Assembly: GCA_003139615.1 (NCBI GenBank)
Contig: PLJH01000050.1
Coordinates: forward strand, 13,438 to 69,421
From: Alphaproteobacteria bacterium
GTDB lineage: Bacteria > Pseudomonadota > Alphaproteobacteria > Micropepsales > Micropepsaceae
Reading direction: 5' to 3'
DNA: 55,984 bases
Shown: one piece after another, positions 18,968 to 26,591 of the stretch
Layout of the letters: every line of letters starts with the position of its first letter
Numbering within the stretch: position 1 is the stretch's first letter
The notes under the pieces: generated by a model
What the model saw: only the letters and a program-made list of their open reading frames with translations
The model's database searches: none
Told to the model about the DNA's origin: nothing
Translations under genes and position numbers: made by a program

Positions 18968-19195
18968 ATGAGAACCACGCTGGCGATTGATGACGATGTG
19001 CTGGTTGCCGCCAAAGATTTGGCGGAACGACAGCATAAGACTGTGGGCGAGGTCATTTCGGCCTTGGCTCGGCAGGCGCTGCATCCATCCCGGCGCCATC
19101 AGACGACGCGGAACGGCGTGCCGCTTCTGGCGAAAAAAGGTAGTACTCCGGTGACACCGGAACTCGTGAACCAGTTGCGCGATGAGCTTCCGTGA
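18968..19195 (+). CDS. Ribbon-helix-helix antitoxin (VapB-type)
   Basis: 75 aa. The first half, MRTTLAIDDDVLVAAKDLAERQHKTVGEVISALARQAL, has the beta-strand-helix-helix pattern of RHH/CopG-type antitoxins, which bind operator DNA as dimers and use the C-terminal tail to block a PIN toxin. It overlaps the toxin gene by 4 bp (GTGA). Two imperfect 14-bp direct repeats upstream may be its operator. Confidence 0.85.
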   Translation: MRTTLAIDDDVLVAAKDLAERQHKTVGEVISALARQALHPSRRHQTTRNGVPLLAKKGSTPVTPELVNQLRDELP

Positions 19196-19626
19196 CGCCG
19201 TATCTGCTCGACGTCAACGTGCTGATTGCTTTGATCGATCCTGCCCATGTGCATCACGATCCGGCGCATGAATGGTTCGTCAAGTCGGGCCAGCGTCGTT
19301 GGGCCAGCTGCCCGATGACGCAAAATGCGGTGCTACGCATTGTTGGGCATCCCCGCTATCCCAACACACCCGGCACGCCTGCGGCCGTGGCGCCGCTAAT
19401 CGAAGGGCTCTGCGCGATTGGCGGACACGAATTCTGGTCCGACGACGTATCGCTGCTGAAGCGAGAGATTTTCGATATCGGCCGGCTGCTCAGTTCTGGC
19501 CAAGTCACGGACAGCTATTTGCTGGGTTTGGCGCGACATCATGGTGGGATGCTCGCCACCTTCGATCGCCGGCTCATCGTCGATGCCGTGCGCGACGGGG
19601 CAAAAAGCCTGCACCTCATTGCGTGA
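19192..19626 (+). CDS. PIN-domain ribonuclease toxin (VapC-type)
   Basis: 144 aa, GTG start overlapping the antitoxin stop. The PIN-domain acidic residues are Asp7 (LLDVNVLIAL), Asp107 (GQVTDSYLLGLA) and Asp125 (LATFDRRL). The position often held by Glu carries Asn45 in MTQNAVLRIV, as in one branch of this toxin family. PIN toxins cleave RNA and arrest growth when freed from antitoxin. Codon usage and GC are like the neighbours. Confidence 0.88.
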   Translation: MTPYLLDVNVLIALIDPAHVHHDPAHEWFVKSGQRRWASCPMTQNAVLRIVGHPRYPNTPGTPAAVAPLIEGLCAIGGHEFWSDDVSLLKREIFDIGRLLSSGQVTDSYLLGLARHHGGMLATFDRRLIVDAVRDGAKSLHLIA

Positions 19627-19688
19627 TGTCGGCGCGGAGTGCTTTGGTCCAGGCGTTCTATCTATGATTGGTCTTGAAGGAGAACATC

Positions 19689-20567
19689 ATGTCCAAGATC
19701 GACGCAGCCGGCACATATTCCCTCGGCAATCACAAGGTGAAGCGGATGGGCTACGGCGCCATGCAGCTCGCCGGGCCGGGCGTGTTCGGTCCGCCCAAGG
19801 ATCGCGATGCGGCGTTGGCTGTTCTGCGCGAGGCGGTCGCAAGCGGCGTGAACCACATCGACACGAGCGATTTCTATGGCCCGCATGTCACCAATCAGAT
19901 CATTCGCGAGGCGCTCGCGCCCTATCCCGGCGATCTCGTCATCGTCACCAAGATCAGCGCCAAGCGCGGCACGGACGGATCGTGGATGCCGGCTTTCTCG
20001 CGCGAAGAACTCACGCAAGCCGTGCACGACAATCTGCGCAATCTGGGTCTCGACGTGCTGGACGTGGTCAATCTGCGCAGCATGCTCGGTATTCATGGGC
20101 CGGTAGAGGGCTCGCTCGAGGCGCCGCTTACCGTCCTGGCCGATCTCCAGCACCAGGGCCTCGTGCGTCACATCGGATTGAGCAATGTCACGGCGAAGCA
20201 AATCGCCGATGGTCGCAAGATCTGCGAGATCGTCTGTATCCAGAATGCCTACAACCTCGCGCATCGCGCCGACGACGCCCTGATCGACGAACTCGCGCGC
20301 GACGGCACCGCCTATGTTCCGTTCTTTCCGCTGGGCGGGTTCACTCCGCTGCAGTCGTCGACCTTGTCCGAGGTGGCAGCGCGCCTCGGCACCACGCCGC
20401 TGCAGGTGGCGCTCGCCTGGCTGCTGCATCGCGCGCCGAATATCCTCCTCATTCCCGGCACCGGCTCCGTCGCCCATTTGCGGGAGAACCTCGCTGCGGC
20501 GGAGCTTGTGCTGCCGGACGATGCGCTCAAGGAATTGGATAATGTGGCAAAGATCGCCGCTGCCTAA
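19689..20567 (+). CDS. Aldo/keto reductase, YdbC-like
   Basis: 292 aa, starting MSKIDAAGTYSLG after GAAGGAGAA. It is an NADPH-dependent aldo/keto reductase fold. The catalytic Asp and Tyr are in HIDTSDFYGP and the Lys in IVTKIS. The usual His is replaced by Asn (DVVNLRSML), as in E. coli YdbC-type members, so this is a subfamily trait rather than damage. The C-terminal IPGTGSVAHLRENLAA contributes to NADP binding. The substrate is unknown. It is followed by a 549-bp gene-free region. Confidence 0.9.
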   Translation: MSKIDAAGTYSLGNHKVKRMGYGAMQLAGPGVFGPPKDRDAALAVLREAVASGVNHIDTSDFYGPHVTNQIIREALAPYPGDLVIVTKISAKRGTDGSWMPAFSREELTQAVHDNLRNLGLDVLDVVNLRSMLGIHGPVEGSLEAPLTVLADLQHQGLVRHIGLSNVTAKQIADGRKICEIVCIQNAYNLAHRADDALIDELARDGTAYVPFFPLGGFTPLQSSTLSEVAARLGTTPLQVALAWLLHRAPNILLIPGTGSVAHLRENLAAAELVLPDDALKELDNVAKIAAA

Positions 20568-20585
20568 GGCTGTCGAAAGCATATC

Positions 20586-20638
20586 GCAACAATAAGGCCA
20601 TATCGGTTGACAAGTGAACCGGTATGGCCTTATTGTGC
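20586..20638. repeat. Long inverted repeat after the aldo/keto reductase gene
   Basis: Arms 20586-20608 and 20617-20638 are complementary over about 22 bp with one mismatch and one bulge; the 8-nt loop is GACAAGTG. The cores are ACAATAAGGCCATA and its complement TATGGCCTTATTGT. No T-tract follows on either strand, so it is not a standard terminator. It overlaps a promoter-like TTGACA-N18-TATTGT. Confidence 0.75.
20607..20636 (+). promoter_or_regulatory. Sigma70-like promoter ahead of the unassigned LexA box
   Basis: TTGACA (20607-20612) and TATTGT (20631-20636) are spaced by 18 bp. Transcription would start near 20643, so the LexA box at 20646-20660 would lie across the start region and block it. 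The product of this promoter is not evident. Confidence 0.5.
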
Positions 20639-20645
20639 AAAAAAA

Positions 20646-20660
20646 GAACATAACATGAAC
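20646..20660 (+). promoter_or_regulatory. LexA (SOS) box without an obvious gene
   Basis: GAACATAACATGAAC matches GAAC-N7-GAAC exactly. It lies 10 bp downstream of a promoter-like element and 457 bp before ssb. No credible coding sequence follows within 450 bp. The target could be an untranslated RNA or a long ssb leader. Confidence 0.72.
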
Positions 20661-20710
20661 CATAGAGCGCAACCGATGACGCGATCCTGGGGGAACAGTA
20701 AAGCACGCGC

Positions 20711-20785
20711 CATTTGGAGCGCGGGCGTCCTCGCCCGCATCGTGAAATCTTCGCCCCGCTGCGAGCGAGGACGCCCCTCCAAATG
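20711..20785. repeat. REP-type inverted repeat with GGGCGTCCTCGC core
   Basis: The left arm (CATTTGGAG, then CGC, then GGGCGTCCTCGC) and the right arm (GCGAGGACGCCCCTCCAAATG, its near complement) pair over about 24 bases, separated by ~20 bp. The layout resembles dispersed REP/RAYT-type palindromes found in many genomes; no transposase is present here. Confidence 0.65.
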
Positions 20786-20812
20786 TTCGTTCGGCGCCAG
20801 AAATAACAGCCG

Positions 20813-20879
20813 ATATCAGGCGGAAGAACAGGCGGAATATCAGGCGAAGAACAGGCGGGTTTTCGCCTGTTATGCCTGA
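20813..20879. repeat. Two-unit tandem repeat with nested hairpin
   Basis: Two copies of a ~24-bp unit (ATATCAGGCG followed by AAGAACAGGCGG) lie at 20813-20836 and 20837-20858. The second copy folds with the following sequence: TCAGGC/GCCTGA outside and ACAGGCG/CGCCTGT inside, with loop GGTTTT (20840-20879). It could be an RNA structure or a repeat insertion. Confidence 0.6.
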
Positions 20880-20998
20880 AGGACGCCGCGGATTTCCTGG
20901 AATTTTCGGGTGGAAAACAGACGAGAAAATTTTTCGCGCGAAAAAATTCGAACTCGTATCGACGTAAGCGCCGAGGTGCCGACGCAAATAGCTGGGGA

Positions 20999-21030
20999 TT
21001 GACTTCTTTCGGTGAGAACATAATAAGAAC
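20999..21030 (+). promoter_or_regulatory. ssb promoter with LexA (SOS) box
   Basis: TTGACT (20999-21004) and TAATAA (21021-21026) form a -35/-10 pair with 16-bp spacing. The LexA box GAACATAATAAGAAC (21016-21030) overlaps the -10, the usual position for repression. The ssb start is 86 bp further on. Confidence 0.82.
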
Positions 21031-21116
21031 AGCGGGAGTGTGGGAAGCTGCGTGCCGTGGCGGCCGGGGGAAGCCGGGGCTAGGTTGCGCACTTCAAGGA
21101 ACGGGAAGGACCGGCA

Positions 21117-21575
21117 ATGGCGGGCAGCGTCAACAAGGTGATTTTGATCGGCAATCTGGGGCGCGACCCGGATGTGCGGCGCATGACGTCGGGGGAGCCT
21201 GTGGTCAATCTGTCCATCGCGACCTCGGAAAGCTGGCGCGACAAGGCCTCGGGCGAGCGCAAGGAGCGCACCGAATGGCACCGCGTGGTGATCTTCAACG
21301 AGAACCTCGCCAAGGTGGCCGAACAATATCTGCGCAAGGGCTCCAAGGTCTATCTTGAGGGCCAGCTTTCGACCCGCAAATACACGGACAAGGACGGCGT
21401 GGAAAAATATTCGACCGAGGTGGTGCTGAACCGCTTCCGCGGCGAACTCGTGATGCTCGATGGGCGCAGCGAGGGTGGTGCAGGCAGTGGCGGTGGTGCG
21501 GCTCGCAGCAGCAGCGGCGGCGATGCGCCGGCGAGCTTCGACCGCGGCGAGATGGACGACGAGATTCCGTTCTAG
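21117..21575 (+). CDS. ssb: Single-stranded DNA-binding protein
   Basis: 152 aa. The OB-fold spans residues 1-~112 ([18 protein letters not shown] ... [14 protein letters not shown] ... [16 protein letters not shown]). A Gly/Ser-rich linker and the conserved acidic tip DDEIPF follow; the tip recruits repair and replication proteins. It acts as a tetramer coating ssDNA in replication, recombination and repair. The LexA box in its promoter predicts SOS induction, alongside uvrA. It is followed by REP-like hairpins. Confidence 0.98.
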   Translation: MAGSVNKVILIGNLGRDPDVRRMTSGEPVVNLSIATSESWRDKASGERKERTEWHRVVIFNENLAKVAEQYLRKGSKVYLEGQLSTRKYTDKDGVEKYSTEVVLNRFRGELVMLDGRSEGGAGSGGGAARSSSGGDAPASFDRGEMDDEIPF

Positions 21576-21614
21576 GGTAGTTTCGGATTGATCTTGCGCG
21601 GCCCCCTATCCGTC

Positions 21615-21720
21615 CGCCTCGCAAAAGTAGCGAGGCGTCCACCTTCCCCCGCGAAGGGGGGAAGGCTAGAAAGTTTTCGCGCGCTCTTCTCGTTTAACCT
21701 TCCCCCCTCGCGGGGGAAGG
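21615..21720. repeat. Cluster of three hairpins after ssb (REP-like, copies 4-5)
   Basis: Three inverted repeats are packed together. CGCCTCGC/GCGAGGCG (21615-21637) has a 7-nt loop. CCTTCCCC/GGGGAAGG lies at 21642-21665. CCTTCCCCC/GGGGGAAGG lies at 21698-21720. The last two form a related pair about 30 bp apart. They probably also serve to end or stabilise the ssb transcript. Confidence 0.65.
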
Positions 21721-21812
21721 TGTCGCGCGGCGCGGGCTGCGTGACGGATGGTGGCCCGCGCAAGATCAGTCCGATCCAAGAGGACTCCGGATCGCAATCC
21801 TCGTCGCGTTCA

Positions 21813-22460
21813 ATGTATGCGCGAACAGCAATCGTTCTCGCTCTGGCGTGCGCGATTGGCGCTTGCGTGCCGCAGTCTGCCGGCGAGGCGTCCGGTGGAT
21901 TCGTTACGTCGTCCGTCGCGCGTGCCTATCTGCCGCTGGATGGTTCGGCCGATCTCGTGCTTGAGGCACATGGTGCTGCCACCATCGTGGCCGCCGGCAT
22001 TGCGGCGACCAATGCCCACAATGCCAATCTGGTGGCGAGTATGGATGTGATCGGGGCTTCGACCGACTACGATCTGCTCTTCTTTCGCAGGCCCGGCGCG
22101 ACGGTTGGGCCAACCGGCCGCCCGTCGGTCGGCGAGGCTGTGATCGCGTATGGTCAAGGTGCGAAGGGCGAGTTGCGCCAGGCGCGCGGAACCGTCCGCG
22201 ATCTGTCCTCGCCTGTCGAGGCGCGATGCCCGCAATGTCCCATTCAACAGGTCTTTACGTTCACGGCGCCAGCCGGGGCAGGCTTCAGTGGCGGTCCCGT
22301 GGTCGACGCGTCGGACGGCCGGATTTTGGGCATTGTGTTCGGCTACAACGACCTGCACGACGGCTCGCGGCTGATGTACGCCTACGACATGGACAGGGTC
22401 GGGGCGGAGCTTGCGAAGCTTTCGGGGGCACCCGCGCATAGCGCCGCACAACGCCCTTAA
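21813..22460 (+). CDS. Lipoprotein with trypsin-like serine protease fold
   Basis: 215 aa, starting at MYARTAIVLAL. The longer frame from 21588 reads through the repeat hairpins and is rejected. The lipobox AIGAC places the lipidated Cys at residue 18. A chymotrypsin-type triad can be traced: His69 in AATNAHN, Asp87 in TDYDLLFF and Ser159 in GFSGGPVVD. A CPQC pair (139-142) could form a disulfide or bind metal. It is likely a periplasm-facing membrane-anchored protease or a protease-like protein. Context (ssb, gyrA) gives no functional clue. Confidence 0.7.
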   Translation: MYARTAIVLALACAIGACVPQSAGEASGGFVTSSVARAYLPLDGSADLVLEAHGAATIVAAGIAATNAHNANLVASMDVIGASTDYDLLFFRRPGATVGPTGRPSVGEAVIAYGQGAKGELRQARGTVRDLSSPVEARCPQCPIQQVFTFTAPAGAGFSGGPVVDASDGRILGIVFGYNDLHDGSRLMYAYDMDRVGAELAKLSGAPAHSAAQRP

Positions 22461-22564
22461 ATCGCACGGTTTTGCTGGCAGAATCGTTTGAAGAAGTGCT
22501 ACGAAGCGGGCTGGAAATCGGGCCCTCTTCCGCGGCCTGAACTGGCCCTGTTGAGGAACGCATT

Positions 22565-25306
22565 TTGAGCGACGAGACTGCTGACGGCGCCCCGCCCGCG
22601 AGCGGCGGCAGCGTCAGCCCCATTGCCATCGAGGATGAGCTTCGCAAGTCGTATCTCGACTATGCGATGAGCGTGATCGTCTCGCGCGCGCTTCCCGATG
22701 CGCGCGACGGCCTCAAGCCCGTGCATCGCCGCATCCTCTATTCGATGCACGAAAACGGTTACGACTGGAACAAGCCGTATCGCAAATCCGCGCGTGTCGT
22801 GGGCGATGTGATCGGCAAATATCATCCGCATGGCGACCAATCGATCTATGACGCGCTTGCGCGCATGGCGCAGGATTTCTCGATTCGCGTTCCGCTGATC
22901 GACGGCCAGGGCAATTTCGGTTCGGTCGACGGCGATCCTCCCGCCGCGATGCGGTACACCGAGGTGCGCCGCGCCAAGATCGCGCATGCGCTGACCGAGG
23001 ATCTCGAGAAAGACACGGTCGAGTTCCAGGACAATTACGATGCGTCCGAGCGCGAGCCCGTCGTGTTGCCGGCGCGCTTTCCCAATCTGCTGGTCAATGG
23101 CGCGAGCGGCATCGCGGTCGGCATGGCAACCAATGTGCCGCCGCACAATCTGGGCGAAGTGGTCGATGCGGCACTTGCCTATATCGACGATCCGTCGATC
23201 AGCATGGAAGCGCTGACAGAGATCGTGCCCGGTCCCGATTTTCCGACCGCTGCCCTGATTATCGGCAAGCAGGCAGCGCGTGCGGCGCTCGCCCGCGGTC
23301 GCGGCTCGATCCTGATGCGCGCCAAATGCCATATCGAGGAACTGCGCAAGGATCGCGAGGCGATCATCGTCACCGAAATTCCCTATCAGGTGAACAAGGC
23401 GACCATGATCGAGCGCATCGCGGAACTGGTGCGCGACAAGCGGGTCGAAGGCATTTCCGAACTGCGCGACGAAAGCGACCGCCACGGCATGCGGGTCGTG
23501 ATCGAGCTCAAGCGCGATGCCTCCTCGGAGGTCGTGCTCAACCAACTCTATCGCTATTCGCAGCTTCAGATGTCGTTCGGCGTCAACATGCTGGCGCTGA
23601 ACAATGGCCGGCCGATCCTGATGAATCTGAAGGATATGCTCGCGGCCTTCGTGGTGTTCCGCGAAGAGGTGGTGACGCGGCGCACACGCTTCGATCTCGC
23701 CAAGGCGCGCGATCGTGCGCATATTTTGGTGGGACTGGCCGTCGCCGTCGCCAATATCGACGAAGTGATCGCGCTGATCCGTGCCGCGCCGGATACGGCA
23801 ACGGCCAAAACGCAATTGATGGAAAAGATCTGGCCCGCGCGGGACGTGGCGCCCCTGGTCGCTCTCGTCGCAGATCCGCGCCACATGATGATCGAGGGCG
23901 ATTCGATCAGGCTCTCGGAAGAGCAGGCCAAGGCGATCCTCGAAATTCGTCTGGCAAGGCTGACCGCGCTCGGGCGCGACGAGATCGGCGATGAAGTGAC
24001 GAAACTCGGCGTGGCCATCGCCGATTATCTCGATATCCTGCGCAGCCGCGGCCGCGTGCTCGCGATCATCCGCGACGAGCTGAACGACATCAAAAACGAG
24101 TTCGCGACGCCACGGTTGACCGAACTCGTCGAAGCCGAGATCGAGGTCGAAGACGAAGACCTAATCGAGCGCGAGGATGTCGCGGTCACGGTCACGCATG
24201 CGGGCTATATCAAGCGCACGCCTTTGGCCGATTATCGCGTGCAGGGTCGCGGCGGCAAGGGCCGCTCCGGCATGGCGACGCGCGAAGAGGATTTCGTCAC
24301 GCATATTTTCGTGGCCTCGACGCATGCGCCACTCGTGTTCTTCTCGTCGACCGGCATGGCCTACAAGCTGAAGGTCTGGCGGCTGCCCGAGGCGCCGATC
24401 CATGGCCGCGGCAAGGCGATGGTGAATTTGTTGCCTCTTCAGGAAGGCGAGCGCATCACCACCATTCTTCCGCTGCCCGAAAATGAATCCGAATGGGAAG
24501 CGCTGAACGTCGTGTTCGCCACCAAATCGGGCGATGTGCGGCGCAACGAGCTCTCCGATTTCGCCAGCATCAACCGCAACGGCAAGATCGCGATGAAGCT
24601 CGAAGCGGGCGACGGCATCGTGGGCGTGCAGACCTGCACGGACCGTGACGATATCCTGCTCACGACGCATTCCGGGAAGTGCATTCGTTTTGCAATAAGC
24701 GATGTGCGCGTGTTCAAGGGCCGCGATTCGACGGGCGTGCGCGGCGTGAAACTCGCATCCGAGGACGAAGTTGTGAGCCTGTCGCTTCTGCACCATTCCA
24801 ATGCGACCACGGCCGAAGCCCGCGCCTATCTGAAGCAGGCGAGTGCGGCGCGCCGCGCCGCGCTTGGCGAAGAAGCTCCGGTCGAAGAAGCGGCAGAAGA
24901 CGAAGAGATCGGCGGCGAAGAGGCGACCTTGACGTCCGAGCGCTACGCCGAGCTGGGCGCGCGCGAGCAGTTCGTGCTCGCGATCTCCGAAAACGGGTTT
25001 GGCAAGCGCACCAGTTCCTATGAATACCGCGTTACGGGACGCGGCGGCTCCGGCATCGTCGCAATGGGCATGGGCCGCAAGAACAGCGCGATCATCGCGG
25101 GCTTTCCGGTGGAAGAGTCCGACGATCTCATGCTGATCAGCAATCAGGGCCAGACGATTCGCGTGGGCGTATCCGGCATCAGCGTTCAGGGCCGCGCGGC
25201 GCAGGGCGTTGTCGTGTTCCGGCTGGACGAAGGCGAGCGCGTGGTTTCGGTCGAGCGTATCGAGGAAGCGGCCGGCGAGGCCGGACCTGGAGAGGTGGGG
25301 GCATAA
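22565..25306 (+). CDS. gyrA: DNA gyrase subunit A
   Basis: 913 aa, TTG start. It is the breakage-reunion subunit of gyrase, which introduces negative supercoils with GyrB. The catalytic Tyr131 lies in [11 protein letters not shown]. The C-terminal domain has GyrA-box-like QGRGGKG and further blade repeats ([14 protein letters not shown]). An acidic insertion near residues 770-790 ([18 protein letters not shown]) is typical of alphaproteobacterial GyrA. In the quinolone-determining region the motif is [10 protein letters not shown], with Gln92 at the E. coli Ser83 position. Its stop codon shares a base with the coaD start. Confidence 0.98.
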   Translation: MSDETADGAPPASGGSVSPIAIEDELRKSYLDYAMSVIVSRALPDARDGLKPVHRRILYSMHENGYDWNKPYRKSARVVGDVIGKYHPHGDQSIYDALARMAQDFSIRVPLIDGQGNFGSVDGDPPAAMRYTEVRRAKIAHALTEDLEKDTVEFQDNYDASEREPVVLPARFPNLLVNGASGIAVGMATNVPPHNLGEVVDAALAYIDDPSISMEALTEIVPGPDFPTAALIIGKQAARAALARGRGSILMRAKCHIEELRKDREAIIVTEIPYQVNKATMIERIAELVRDKRVEGISELRDESDRHGMRVVIELKRDASSEVVLNQLYRYSQLQMSFGVNMLALNNGRPILMNLKDMLAAFVVFREEVVTRRTRFDLAKARDRAHILVGLAVAVANIDEVIALIRAAPDTATAKTQLMEKIWPARDVAPLVALVADPRHMMIEGDSIRLSEEQAKAILEIRLARLTALGRDEIGDEVTKLGVAIADYLDILRSRGRVLAIIRDELNDIKNEFATPRLTELVEAEIEVEDEDLIEREDVAVTVTHAGYIKRTPLADYRVQGRGGKGRSGMATREEDFVTHIFVASTHAPLVFFSSTGMAYKLKVWRLPEAPIHGRGKAMVNLLPLQEGERITTILPLPENESEWEALNVVFATKSGDVRRNELSDFASINRNGKIAMKLEAGDGIVGVQTCTDRDDILLTTHSGKCIRFAISDVRVFKGRDSTGVRGVKLASEDEVVSLSLLHHSNATTAEARAYLKQASAARRAALGEEAPVEEAAEDEEIGGEEATLTSERYAELGAREQFVLAISENGFGKRTSSYEYRVTGRGGSGIVAMGMGRKNSAIIAGFPVEESDDLMLISNQGQTIRVGVSGISVQGRAAQGVVVFRLDEGERVVSVERIEEAAGEAGPGEVGA

Positions 25307-25830
25307 TGGTCATGCGACGCGTGGGGCTCTACCCCGGAACCTTCGATCCGGTAACGCTCGGCCATCTCGATATCGTCAAGCGGGCGGTCAAGCTCGTCGA
25401 TCACCTGGTGATCGGCGTCGCGACAAACCCATCCAAGTCACCCATGTTCACTTTGCCCGAGCGCATGGAGATGGTGCGCCGCGAGGCGACGCCGCTCGCC
25501 GAGGGTCGCGCGACCATCTCGGTCGAGACGTTCGATTCGCTGCTGATGCAGTTCGCCGAGAAGATGGGCGCGTCCGTTATCATCCGGGGCTTACGCGCAG
25601 TTTCGGATTTCGAATACGAATTCCAGATGGTCGCGATGAATCAGCGGCTCAATTCCGAAATCGAAACCGTGTTCCTGATGGCCGATCCGCGCCACCAGGC
25701 GATCGCATCGCGCCTGGTGAAGGAAATCGCGATGCTGGGCGGCAATGTTGCGCCGTTCACAAGTCCCTATGTCGCCGAATTGCTGGTTGCGCGCTGCGCT
25801 GAAAAGAGGAAAGCCCAGAATGGCTCGTGA
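25306..25830 (+). CDS. coaD: Phosphopantetheine adenylyltransferase
   Basis: 174 aa, start overlapping the gyrA stop (TAATG); Met at 25312 is an alternative. It transfers AMP to 4'-phosphopantetheine, the penultimate step of coenzyme A synthesis. The nucleotidyltransferase motif GTFDPVTLGHLDI, the IIRGLRAVSDFEYEFQM segment and the ATP-binding region near ASRLVKEIAMLGGNV are present. The length is normal for CoaD. It overlaps the next gene by 11 bp. Confidence 0.97.
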   Translation: MVMRRVGLYPGTFDPVTLGHLDIVKRAVKLVDHLVIGVATNPSKSPMFTLPERMEMVRREATPLAEGRATISVETFDSLLMQFAEKMGASVIIRGLRAVSDFEYEFQMVAMNQRLNSEIETVFLMADPRHQAIASRLVKEIAMLGGNVAPFTSPYVAELLVARCAEKRKAQNGS

Positions 25831-26308
25831 TCCCGAAAATACGATCGTCATGACGTTGAAGAGCGGCCCCGTGACGATCGCGCTGCGTCCCGATCTCGCG
25901 CCCGGCCATGTCGAACGCATCAAGGAACTGACGCGCAAGAGCTTTTATGACGGCGTCGTGTTCCATCGCGTGATTCCGGATTTCATGGCGCAGACGGGCG
26001 ATCCCACGGGCACCGGGAGCGGCGGCTCGGACCTCGACGATCTGAAGGCGGAATTCTCGAGCGAGAAACACAAGCGCGGCACGGTGTCGATGGCGCGCAC
26101 CAACAATCCCAACAGCGCCAACAGCCAGTTCTTCATCTGCTTCGCCGACGCGCCGTGGCTCGACCGGCAATACACCGTCTGGGGCCAAGTGGTCGAAGGC
26201 ATGGAACATGTCGACGCGATCAAGAAGGGCGGCGAGCACAACAACGGCACCATCAGCGGCGCCCCCGACAAAATCCTCAAAATGCAGGTCGAGGGCGACG
26301 CGGCGTAG
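25820..26308 (+). CDS. Cytosolic cyclophilin-type peptidyl-prolyl isomerase
   Basis: 162 aa, starting MARDPENTIVMTLK inside the coaD 3' end. It lacks a signal peptide. Cyclophilin motifs are clear: FHRVIPDFMAQTGDPTGTGSGG (catalytic Arg in FHR), MARTNNPNSANSQFFICF and LDRQYTVWGQVVEGM. It accelerates cis-trans isomerisation of X-Pro bonds during folding. The gyrA-coaD-ppi overlap pattern suggests a single transcript. Confidence 0.95.
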   Translation: MARDPENTIVMTLKSGPVTIALRPDLAPGHVERIKELTRKSFYDGVVFHRVIPDFMAQTGDPTGTGSGGSDLDDLKAEFSSEKHKRGTVSMARTNNPNSANSQFFICFADAPWLDRQYTVWGQVVEGMEHVDAIKKGGEHNNGTISGAPDKILKMQVEGDAA

Positions 26309-26311
26309 AGG

Positions 26312-26341
26312 TTGACCTTACTTTGATATCATGATATCAAA
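26312..26341 (+). promoter_or_regulatory. fitAB promoter with 20-bp palindromic operator
   Basis: TTGACC (26312-26317) and TATCAA (26335-26340) are 17 bp apart. The perfect 20-bp palindrome TTTGATATCATGATATCAAA (26322-26341) spans the -10 element. The antitoxin start codon at 26346 lies about where transcription should begin, so the mRNA may be leaderless. FitA binding is inferred from family behaviour. Confidence 0.75.
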
Positions 26342-26345
26342 ATTT

Positions 26346-26591
26346 ATGGCTCAGCTTCTGGTTCGCAATATCGAAGATGACGTGAAAGAGCGCTTGCGTA
26401 AGCGCGCACGCCGGCGCGGCCACAGCATGGAAGACGAAGCGCGAGATATCCTGCGCAATGCGGTGCTGACAGAGCCGAGTGAAGAGGGTCTGGGAACCAG
26501 GTTTGCCAGGCGCTTTTCCAAGGCGGGCATCGATTTCGAGATTCCGGAAATGCGCGGCGAGGAAGCCCGTCCGGTGTCATTCAAGAAATGA
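26346..26591 (+). CDS. fitA: FitA-type ribbon-helix-helix antitoxin
   Basis: 81 aa from MAQLLVRNIEDDVKERLRKRA, which matches the usual FitA N-terminus; an upstream ATG at 26331 lies inside the operator palindrome and is unlikely. The RHH fold covers residues 1-~40 (RRRGHSMEDEARDILRNA), and the tail contacts the toxin. FitA-family proteins repress their own promoter together with the toxin. The end overlaps fitB by 4 bp (ATGA). Confidence 0.88.
   Translation: MAQLLVRNIEDDVKERLRKRARRRGHSMEDEARDILRNAVLTEPSEEGLGTRFARRFSKAGIDFEIPEMRGEEARPVSFKK

Larger units (their letters stand above)
20568..21116. other. Gene-free repeat-rich region between akr and ssb
   Basis: I see no convincing gene in these 549 bp. 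The region holds a ~22-bp inverted repeat containing a sigma70-like promoter, an unassigned LexA box, a large GC-rich inverted repeat, a two-unit 24-bp tandem repeat ending in a nested hairpin (20840-20879), an A/T-rich imperfect palindrome (20924-20949), and the ssb promoter with a second LexA box. The frames that cross it run through the inverted repeats and lack recognisable protein features. Confidence 0.7.

Noticed and set aside
20586..20638. Rho-independent terminator for the aldo/keto reductase
   Set aside because: No T-tract follows the stem on either strand; the A-run after it argues against termination on the plus strand.
20813..20858. CRISPR-like repeats
   Set aside because: Only two adjacent units with no spacers and no cas genes.
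20607..20879. Plus-strand 90-codon frame after the aldo/keto reductase
   Set aside because: It runs straight through two inverted repeats and the tandem repeat and has no protein-like features; the repeats explain the open frame.
20527..21021. Minus-strand 164-codon frame upstream of ssb
   Set aside because: It overlaps the reductase 3' end and all the palindromes, and its composition (many Cys, Arg, Ser, Pro) is like noise.
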